Shown here: positions 55,502-64,000 of the stretch, one piece after another | How positions within the stretch are numbered: the stretch's first letter is position 1 | Layout of the letters: the number at the start of each line of letters is the position of its first letter | Assembly (NCBI RefSeq): GCF_015561195.1 | Contig: NZ_JADMSU010000001.1 | Span: 1 to 64,000, forward strand | Reading direction: 5' to 3' | DNA from: Collinsella aerofaciens | GTDB lineage: Bacteria > Actinomycetota > Coriobacteriia > Coriobacteriales > Coriobacteriaceae | DNA: 64,000 nucleotides | Position numbers and translations under genes: made by a program | The notes under the pieces: model-generated | Databases searched by the model: none | The model's input: the letters and a program-made list of their open reading frames with translations, nothing else | What the model was told of the DNA's origin: nothing

Positions 55502-56443
55502 TTATGCCAAGAACTCCTTGGTGGTCGCCACGATGTTGGCGGCGTCCAGGCCGTACTTGTGCAGGAGCTCGGCACCCGGGCCAGACTCACCGAAGGTGTC
55601 GTTGACGCCGATCTTCTTGAGCGGCGTCGGGCACTGCTCGCACAGGACGTCGGCAACGGCGCTGCCCAGGCCACCGATCACAGAGTGCTCCTCGACGGTC
55701 ACGACGTGGCCGGTCTTGGTGGCGCTCTTGACGATCAGGTCGGCATCGATGGGCTTGATGGTGTGCATGTTGATGACCTCGGCGTCGATGCCCTCGGCAG
55801 CAAGCTGCTCGGCGGCCTCGAGAGCCTCGCCGACCATCAGACCGCAGGCGATGATGGTCACATCGGCGCCCTCGCGCATGACAATGCCGCGGCCCAACTC
55901 GAACTTGTAGGTCTCGGGGTCGTTGATAACCGGCGAGGCCAAGCGGGCGAAGCGCATGTACACCGGGCCGTCGCACTCGTAGGCGGCGCGCGTCACGGCG
56001 CGGGCCTCGACGTCGTCGGCAGGAACGATCACAGTCATGCCGGGGATGACGCGCATGAGGGCGATATCCTCGCAGCACTGATGCGTGGCGCCGTCCTCGC
56101 CCACCGAGATACCGGCGTGCGTGGCGCCGATCTTAACGTTGAGGTGCGGGTAGCCGATGGAGTTACGAACCTGCTCAAAGGCGCGACCGGCGGCAAACAT
56201 GGCAAAGGTACTCGCGAAGGCAACACGACCGGTGGTCGCGATACCGGCGGCGACGCCCATCAGGTTGCTCTCGGCAATGCCCACATCGAAGAAGCGGTCG
56301 GGGCAGGCCGCCTTGAACTTACCGGTCTGAGTGGCGGCGGCCAGGTCGGCGTCGAGGACCACAAAGTCATCGTGCTCGTTGGCGAGCTCGACGAGGGCCT
56401 CGCCGTAGCTTACACGCGTGGCGACTTTCTTGACGTCTGCCAT
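55502..56443 (-). CDS. Transketolase, C-terminal subunit (split enzyme)
   Basis: A 313-residue protein matching the pyrimidine-binding and C-terminal domains of transketolase: TRVSYGEALVELA, DADLAAATQTGKF, DVGIAESNLMGVAAGIA with the Glu that activates the cofactor, and GEDGATHQCCEDIALMRVIPG with its catalytic His. With the N-terminal subunit (upstream gene, whose stop overlaps by a few bases) it makes one enzyme that moves two-carbon units between sugar phosphates. ATG 56443 has GGAG about nine bases upstream, within the end of the preceding gene. Split transketolases are common in anaerobes and archaea; this is not a frameshift. Confidence 0.92.
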   Translation of the reverse strand: MADVKKVATRVSYGEALVELANEHDDFVVLDADLAAATQTGKFKAACPDRFFDVGIAESNLMGVAAGIATTGRVAFASTFAMFAAGRAFEQVRNSIGYPHLNVKIGATHAGISVGEDGATHQCCEDIALMRVIPGMTVIVPADDVEARAVTRAAYECDGPVYMRFARLASPVINDPETYKFELGRGIVMREGADVTIIACGLMVGEALEAAEQLAAEGIDAEVINMHTIKPIDADLIVKSATKTGHVVTVEEHSVIGGLGSAVADVLCEQCPTPLKKIGVNDTFGESGPGAELLHKYGLDAANIVATTKEFLA

Positions 56444-56444
56444 C

Positions 56445-57275
56445 CTAGAGCTCCTCTCCGGCGGCCGTGAGCTCTGCCATGGCCTGCTCAAACTGTTCAT
56501 CGTTGGGGGCCTTGCCGTGCCAACCCACCTGGTTCTCCATAAAGGAGACGCCCTTGCCCTTCAGGGTCTCGGCGATAATGGCGGTCGGCTGACCCTTGGT
56601 GGCGTGGGCCTCGGCAAAGGCGGCGCGGATCTGGTCGAAATCGTTGCCGTCGGCAAGCTCCACCACGTGGAACTTGAAGGCGCGGAACTTGTCGGCGAGC
56701 GGCATGGGGTCGTTGACTTCCTCGACGGGACCGTCGATCTGCAGGCCGTTGTGGTCGACGATCACGCAGAGGTTGTCGAGCTGCTGGTTGCCGGCAAACA
56801 TGGCGGCCTCCCAGACCTGGCCCTCCTCGCTCTCGCCATCGCCCAGCAGGGCGTAGGTGCGATAGTCGTCGCCCCAGTGCTTGGCGGCAACGGCCATGCC
56901 CACGGCGGCGGAGATGCCCTGGCCGAGTGAACCGGTGGACATGTCAACGCCCGGAGTGTCGTTCATGTTGGGATGGCCCTGCAGGTGGCTGCCGATGTGG
57001 CGCAGCGTCTCAAGATCCTCCTTGGGGAAGAACCCGCGCTCGGCGAGCACGGCGTACAGACCCGGAGCGCAATGGCCCTTGGAAAGCACAAAGCGATCGC
57101 GGTCGGCCTTGCGGGGATCGGCCGGGTCGACGTTCATTTCCTCAAAGTACAGATAGGTCATGATGTCGGCAGCGCCGAGCGAACCGCCCGGATGGCCGGA
57201 CTTGGCAGCGTGCACGCCGGTGACGATGCCCTTCCTTACCTCGTTGGCAACCTTTTTGAGCTCTTCGTCGCTCAT
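56445..57275 (-). CDS. Transketolase, N-terminal subunit (split enzyme)
   Basis: A 276-residue protein holding the thiamine-diphosphate-binding domain: KSGHPGGSLGAADI, SKGHCAPGLYAVLA, TGSLGQGISAAVGMA and the cofactor motif GDGESEEGQVWEAAMFAG followed by DHN. It carries the usual His and Asp residues for the cofactor. Together with the next gene it forms transketolase of the non-oxidative pentose phosphate pathway. ATG 57275 has GAAGG about six bases upstream. The 207 bases before it hold no other gene; the promoter should be there but is not clear. Confidence 0.93.
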   Translation of the reverse strand: MSDEELKKVANEVRKGIVTGVHAAKSGHPGGSLGAADIMTYLYFEEMNVDPADPRKADRDRFVLSKGHCAPGLYAVLAERGFFPKEDLETLRHIGSHLQGHPNMNDTPGVDMSTGSLGQGISAAVGMAVAAKHWGDDYRTYALLGDGESEEGQVWEAAMFAGNQQLDNLCVIVDHNGLQIDGPVEEVNDPMPLADKFRAFKFHVVELADGNDFDQIRAAFAEAHATKGQPTAIIAETLKGKGVSFMENQVGWHGKAPNDEQFEQAMAELTAAGEEL

Positions 57276-57482
57276 TGTGCCTTCCTTTCATCCTCATTAG
57301 ACAAAATGCGCGCGGCACCGAAGGTAATCCCAACACAGCCGCAATGCACGTACGTCATTCATTATGCTGGAAACTGATGGCTTTACCAGACTTTTTATCA
57401 TTTTTTGAGCAATTGAGCAGGCAGAACCGCTGATGAAACGGTTTATCAATGTGAACGTCTTTTGGATGGAACGCGGTCGACC

Positions 57483-58373
57483 CTACGCGTTAATGTCCTT
57501 GAATCCCTCGCCGAAGGCTTCCGTAACGTCGGCGACCGTCACAATGGCGTGAGGATCGCGCTCGCGCACGATCGTCTTGAGGGTATTGAGCTCTCGACGG
57601 CTCACGATGACCATGATCACCGGCTTCTCGGCGCCCGAATACATGCCGGTCGCCTTTAATTTGGTGCAGCCGCGGCCCAGACCATACATGATGTCGGCCG
57701 CGATATCGGGGAAGTTATCCGAGATGATGAGTACCATACGACGCTTGTTGCCGCCATCGACCACCGCATCGATCACATAGCCGCTAATCACCATCGAAAG
57801 TCCTGCGTACAGGGCATTTTCGAGCGAGAAGACCGGAGCCGATGCCGCGCATACGGCAACATCGATTGCCATAACGGTCGAGCCCACCGGCAGCGAGGTG
57901 TTACGCGAGATGATCTGGCCAATCGTGTCCGAGCCGCCGGTGTTGGCGCCGGCACGCAGCACCATGCCGTAACCGATGCCCGTAATAATGCCGCCCCACA
58001 TAGCGGGAAGCATCAGGTCCGCATGCGCCAGAGGTGCTACAAACGGGGCGAACAGGTCGGTAAAGAAGCCCAGCAGCACAAAGCCCGTCGCCGTCTGCAC
58101 CACGTAGAACATGCCGCCCTCGCGCATGACGACCAGTAACAGCAAGGCGTTCATCACAATGGTCTGGATACCGACGGGAAGCGACACGCCTCGCGCCGCA
58201 CCGAGGGCCTGGATGATAGTCGCAAGGCCTGTGACGCCACCGGCGGCAAGGCCGTTGGGAATCAAAAACAGGTCGGTCGCAATAGCGGCCAGAGCGCACC
58301 CCAGCATAATCTGGGGCAGATCGTGAAAGAAGTTCATCGAAAGAATGCGCTTGATGTCCAGTCGATATGCCAT
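57483..58373 (-). CDS. YitT family membrane protein
   Basis: A 296-residue inner-membrane protein. Five or six hydrophobic segments (DUF161), with the conserved LIPNGLAAGGVTGLATII and ANTGGSDTIGQII, followed by a soluble C-terminal DUF2179 domain (about 215-290, AEKPVIMVIVSRRELNTLK). The family is widespread and not functionally settled; some members are linked to transport. ATG 58373 has GGGAGG five bases upstream. It follows the secA-prfB terminator hairpin at 58390-58413, so its own promoter is likely very close or read-through occurs. Confidence 0.88.
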   Translation of the reverse strand: MAYRLDIKRILSMNFFHDLPQIMLGCALAAIATDLFLIPNGLAAGGVTGLATIIQALGAARGVSLPVGIQTIVMNALLLLVVMREGGMFYVVQTATGFVLLGFFTDLFAPFVAPLAHADLMLPAMWGGIITGIGYGMVLRAGANTGGSDTIGQIISRNTSLPVGSTVMAIDVAVCAASAPVFSLENALYAGLSMVISGYVIDAVVDGGNKRRMVLIISDNFPDIAADIMYGLGRGCTKLKATGMYSGAEKPVIMVIVSRRELNTLKTIVRERDPHAIVTVADVTEAFGEGFKDINA

Positions 58374-58389
58374 GCTGCCTCCCTCAAAA

Positions 58390-58413
58390 AAGCGCACTCA
58401 AACGGATGCGCTT
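58390..58413 (-). terminator. Terminator upstream of the YitT gene, end of secA-prfB
   Basis: On the minus strand GCGCA pairs with TGCGC (AAGCGCA / TGCGCTT) around a ten-base loop, then TTTTTTGAGG. It ends 17 bases before the YitT start, so its T-run overlaps the ribosome site of that gene. Confidence 0.75.
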
Positions 58414-58455
58414 CGAACTTCTTGCTGTATTCGATTCTACCGATTCGCCGAACAA

Positions 58456-58513
58456 AAACCACCCCTGCGCAGGGTTTGCTTTGGATACAAAACCACCCTG
58501 CTCGGAGGGTTTT
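58456..58513 (-). terminator. Two tandem hairpins downstream of prfB
   Basis: AAACCACCCCTGCGCAGGGTTT (58456-58477) and AAAACCACCCTGCTCGGAGGGTTTT (58489-58513) are short stems, 27 bases after the prfB stop, both with flanking A/T. Likely a terminator cluster for secA-prfB. Confidence 0.55.
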
Positions 58514-58539
58514 ATCCATTCCCACATAAACCAAGCGAT

Positions 58540-59687
58540 TTATGCAGATGGGGTCTCCGCGTCGGCGTTGCCGGTGGCCCAGCGATGGTAGCCAATAACA
58601 AACGGGTCCAGGTCGCCATCGTCAAGAACGGCCTCGACATTGCTGGTCTCCACGCCCGAGCGCAGATCCTTGACCATCTGGTACGGGTAGAGTACATAGC
58701 TGCGAATCTGGTTGCCAAAACCGATCGTGGTTTTGGGTCCGCGAATCTCATCGAGCGCCTCGGCGCGCTTCTCGAGCTCAATCTCGTACAGGCGAGCCTT
58801 GAGGATCTGCATGCACGCGGCCTTGTTCTGGATCTGGCTGCGCTCGTTTTGGCAGGTAACCACAATGCCGCTGGGAAAATGCGTCACGCGCACGGCGGAG
58901 TCGGTGGTGTTGACGCCCTGACCGCCCGGGCCGCTCGCGTGGTACACGTCCACGCGAATGTCATCGGGACTGATCTCGATGTCGATATCATCGGGTAGCA
59001 CGGGGATGACCTCGACGCCAGCGAACGTGGTCTGGCGGCGCTTCTTGTCGTCGGTGGGGCTAATGCGCACCAAGCGGTGAACGCCGGCCTCGGCGCGCAG
59101 CATGCCAAATGCGTCCTTGCCCTCGACGGTAAAGGTCGCGCGGTCGATGCCGATGACCTCGGCCGCGGGACAGTCGTTGATGGTGACCTTCCAGCCGCGA
59201 CGCTGGCAGTACTTCATGTACATCTTAAAGAGCATGAAGGTCCAGTCCTGGGCCTCCAGGCCACCCTGTCCGGGCTTGATGGTCACAATGGCATCGCCGT
59301 GATCGAACTCACCGGTAAACCAGCTCGAAAGCTCGAGCTCGTCGATAGCGCGGGCCAGGCGTTCTGCCGTAGCGGCAGCCTCCTCGCGCAATGCCGCGGC
59401 GTCGGGGTCATCCCCCATCTCCTCGGCAAGCTCCAGCGCCGCGCGGGCATCGGAAAGCTCGCCGCGCGCGTTGTCCACGGCAGCGATATCTTCCTTGGTG
59501 CGCGCGATTTCCTCCATGGTGGCACGGGCGGCGTCGGCGTCATCCCAAAAGCCGGGGGCCACGCTTTTGGCCTCGAGCTCGGTCACGCGCGTGCGCTTTT
59601 CGTCCAAGTGGAGATACGACTCGACCTCGCCGAGCCGGTCCGCAAACGCGTCCAGCTCGGCGGGCGTTACCTCTAAAGCCTCAGCCA

Positions 59688-59688
<1 letters not shown>
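58540..59688 (-). CDS. prfB: Peptide chain release factor 2
   Basis: A 382-residue class I release factor for UGA and UAA codons. The catalytic GGQ is at 255-257 within ASGPGGQGVNTTD. The codon-reading tripeptide is SPT (210-212, in RLVRISPTDDKKRR) where SPF is standard. The frame is continuous from the N-terminus through residue 30 (ESYLHLDEK) without the CTT-TGA slippage site, so no programmed frameshift is used. ATG 59688 overlaps the secA stop in a TAATG junction. Domains and length are normal for RF2 (about 370). The tail after residue 370 is charged and short. Confidence 0.95.
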
Positions 59689-62495
<2,807 letters not shown>

Positions 62496-62628
62496 GTGGT
62501 TTTCCTTTTTGGCCATCGCCCACGCCGTGCAGCTGCGGGCGAGTTAAACACAGATAATTGTACTTTAGCCAAACAGGGCGCGGCCTATACGGTCGACCTC
62601 GACCGCCACGTAATAACTACGACCAACC

Positions 62629-62722
62629 TGCCACAATGGGACAGGTTTATTTTGGCAAGTTTTATCTGAGCAAACGCCGTCTCTCTGCCATTTGGTGCCA
62701 CGGGGACAGGTTAGCTTGCACC
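62629..62722. repeat. Composite repeats: GGGACAGGTTTATTTTGG copy 2 and GGGGACAGGTTAGCTTGCACCA
   Basis: 62629-62667 repeats the unit at 49505 (GGGACAGGTTTATTTTGG with a flanking palindrome). 62701-62722 (GGGGACAGGTTAGCTTGCACCA) matches words in the repeat at 25787-25869. Both lie between secA and the rpmE terminator. Confidence 0.75.
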
Positions 62723-62729
62723 AATAAAA

Positions 62730-62765
62730 AGAAAAGGGCCGCGCACCCAAATGGATGCACGGCCC
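62730..62765 (-). terminator. Terminator of rpmE
   Basis: On the minus strand GGGCCGTGCATCC pairs with GGGTGCGCGGCCC, followed by TTTTCTTTTTATT. It begins about 38 bases after the rpmE stop. Confidence 0.92.
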
Positions 62766-62802
62766 TCATGCCATGAATGCGAGTGATTCCGCGGCGAGCT
62801 AT

Positions 62803-63228
62803 TTACTCAGCAGCCTCGGTGGTCTCGGCCTCGGCAGCGGCCTCCTCGACGGGAGCCTCTGCGGGAGCCTCGGCGGCCTGCTTGGCAGCCTCCTCGGCGA
62901 ACTTAGCGGCACGCTTAGCCTTCTCGGCGGCCTTAGCCTCAGCGGCGGCCTTGCGAGCGGCCTCGGCCTCAGCAGCCTTGGCGGCCTTGGCGGCCTTGGC
63001 CTCCTCAGCCTTCTTGAGCTGGGCGGCAGCGGCGCCACCGAACTTGTCGGCGAAGCGCTGGACGCGTCCACCGGTGTCGACGAACTTCTGCTGGCCGGTG
63101 TAGAACGGGTGGCACTCGTTGCAAAGCTCGACCTTCATCTCGGACACGGTAGCGTGCGTCTTGAAGGTGTTGCCGCAGGAGCACGTCACCGTGCACTCGA
63201 CATACTGGGGATGGATACCCTGCTTCAT
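62803..63228 (-). CDS. rpmE: Large ribosomal subunit protein bL31 with a long acidic/Ala-rich extension
   Basis: A 141-residue protein, double the usual 66-85. Residues 1-72 are a complete L31: [17 protein letters not shown] and [21 protein letters not shown], with the cysteines of the zinc (C+) form. From residue 73 on it is a repetitive coil of Ala, Lys, Glu and Arg ([20 protein letters not shown]), ending in [20 protein letters not shown]-like residues. ATG 63228 has AGGAG seven bases upstream. The tail probably projects from the ribosome or is disordered. The zinc form is replaced by a paralogue under zinc limitation in some bacteria; none is seen here. Confidence 0.93.
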   Translation of the reverse strand: MKQGIHPQYVECTVTCSCGNTFKTHATVSEMKVELCNECHPFYTGQQKFVDTGGRVQRFADKFGGAAAAQLKKAEEAKAAKAAKAAEAEAARKAAAEAKAAEKAKRAAKFAEEAAKQAAEAPAEAPVEEAAAEAETTEAAE

Positions 63229-63532
63229 GGTAGGACTCCTTATTGGTCAGGCGCTGGTTACCGATCAGCGCATAAGGCGTCTTGGTTTCCGACCAAGACA
63301 ACAAACTCGGCTATGGTACCACGGCGCCGCGCGTCCCACAAAAGGTTCACGGTCTTTGTGCAACGCGGCGTGGCCAACCGCAGCGGACACGCACCCTGTC
63401 GCCCCTTCTCCCATGTTGCAGACGTGTAACGCCGCAGTAAGCACACCCCTTTTGGCGCCAGACAGGTACAATGATGAACACTGTACCGTAGCGGAGCGCC
63501 CCGCGCGCCGCAACCACGCGAAAGGGTTTCCC
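63229..63532. other. Divergent intergenic region between rpmE and the ACT gene
   Basis: About 300 bases with promoters expected on both strands. TACAAT at 63467-63472 is a possible -10 for the ACT gene but has no matching -35 at the proper distance. I see no hairpin, repeat or small gene that I can support. Confidence 0.35.
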
Positions 63533-63820
63533 ATGGCCGAGATCTCGTCCTCCCGTATCGTCATCACCGTCCTTGGCAAGAACCGCCCCGGCATCGTCGC
63601 CGGCGTCACCCGTGTCCTGGGCGAGGCCAACGTCGACATCCGCGACATCACGCAGTCCATTATCGAGGACATCTTCACCATGACCATGTTGGCCGATACC
63701 GCCGAGTCCAAGCTCGACTTCGCTGAGCTGCAGAAGGCCCTGGCCGAGGCCGGCGAGCTTTCGGGCGTCAACGTGTCCATCCAGCGCGAGGACGTCTTTA
63801 ACTTTATGTACCGCCTGTAG
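63533..63820 (+). CDS. ACT domain protein (UPF0237 type)
   Basis: A 95-residue single-domain protein with the ACT start RIVITVLGKNRPGIVAGVTRVL and a second beta segment IIEDIFTMTMLAD. Small stand-alone ACT proteins of this type (UPF0237) are thought to sense amino acids or act with a neighbouring UPF0210 protein. ATG 63533 has GAAAGGG five bases upstream. In many anaerobes a large UPF0210 gene follows immediately; here the next frame, 77 bases on, does not start like that family. Confidence 0.85.
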   Translation: MAEISSSRIVITVLGKNRPGIVAGVTRVLGEANVDIRDITQSIIEDIFTMTMLADTAESKLDFAELQKALAEAGELSGVNVSIQREDVFNFMYRL

Positions 63821-63897
63821 CGAACAGGCCGCTGGGGATAGCCTGACACGCGCATGCCCATGCAGGCCACCCCGATGCGGCCCGGAGAGGAGCGCGC

Positions 63898-64000
63898 ATG
63901 GCCTACGACGCCAAGAAAATCTATTACCGCTTCGATGACCACTTGAGCCGACTAGTCCTGGATTACGAAGCAAGCCGCCAGATTTCGTCTGAGAGCGAAA
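63898..64000 (+). CDS. Unknown protein, N-terminal part only (runs off the right edge)
   Basis: ATG 63898 lies seven bases after GGAGAGG, and the frame is open to the window end, giving 34 residues (MAYDAKKIYYRFDDHLSRLV and onward). The start is Tyr/Asp-rich and soluble. I do not recognise the family from this fragment. Its direction and spacing after the ACT gene (77 bases) make co-transcription possible. Confidence 0.6.
   Translation, partial: MAYDAKKIYYRFDDHLSRLVLDYEASRQISSESE

Noticed and set aside
55502-57275. Frameshifted transketolase
   Set aside because: The two halves have separate ribosome sites, clean domain borders and the standard lengths of split transketolase subunits.

Overview
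The window looks like the chromosome of a gut anaerobe of the Coriobacteriia, most likely Collinsella or a close relative. This is an inference from GC-rich coding DNA, protein style and gene content: a monomeric [FeFe]-hydrogenase, many PTS genes, an EFR1-type ferredoxin, rubredoxin with a flavin reductase, NADPH-type glutamate synthase and no respiratory chain. Most genes are housekeeping or sugar-use genes packed in short operons. The accessory signal is mainly in the intergenic DNA, which carries several families of palindromic repeats.

Layout. 1-3.6 kb: the tail of an IS110-type transposase, the radical SAM protein YgiQ, a CPBP membrane protease and an orphan RelB/DinJ antitoxin. 3.8-9.9 kb (minus): a tightly overlapping operon with a NuoF/GltD-like flavoprotein, [FeFe]-hydrogenase, a substrate-binding lipoprotein and a fused ABC permease-ATPase. 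10.1-14.6 kb (minus): an alpha-glucoside PTS operon (EIIA, BglG-type antiterminator, EIICB, GH4 6-phospho-glucosidase). 14.9-18.5 kb: an EFR1 ferredoxin and a DEAD-box RNA helicase. 19-22.3 kb (plus): an FHA protein and a Ser/Thr kinase whose frame is cut by one amber codon before its membrane and DUF6273-like part. 22.7-26.4 kb (plus): copper operon copA-copZ-csoR, then a zinc-ribbon membrane protein. 26.5-30.3 kb (minus): an amidohydrolase, an AbiEi/DUF559-like protein framed by repeat arrays, and an unknown protein. 30.7-36.9 kb (minus): gltB-gltD. 37.5-39.6 kb (plus): gpmA and an Nramp transporter. 39.7-42.3 kb (minus): rubredoxin, flavin reductase, smpB, a TPR protein, tRNA-Glu and tRNA-Gln. 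43-48 kb (minus): an ArsC/Spx-like protein and a MurNAc recycling cluster (murR, murQ, murP, mupG). 48.2-54.1 kb (minus): a VanZ-like protein, a serine recombinase, RNase R, ftsX and ftsE. 54.6-64 kb: a zinc-ribbon membrane protein (plus), a split transketolase, a YitT protein, prfB, secA and rpmE (minus), then an ACT-domain protein and a partial gene (plus).

How the genes fit together. Two carbohydrate systems (alpha-glucosides and MurNAc sugars) feed phosphosugars to glycolysis and the pentose phosphate pathway (gpmA, split transketolase). The MurNAc permease has no EIIA domain, so the EIIA of the alpha-glucoside operon is a plausible phosphate donor. Reducing power can leave through the [FeFe]-hydrogenase, and glutamate synthase consumes NADPH. 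Rubredoxin plus flavin reductase look like a two-gene form of an oxidative or nitrosative stress electron carrier.

The most unusual content is non-coding. Twelve complete 59-bp palindromes plus one half copy share one pair of 17-bp arms, and tandem copies are spaced exactly 80-81 bp apart. At least six other palindrome types are present, and two of them appear to supply the stop codon or last codons of a neighbouring gene.
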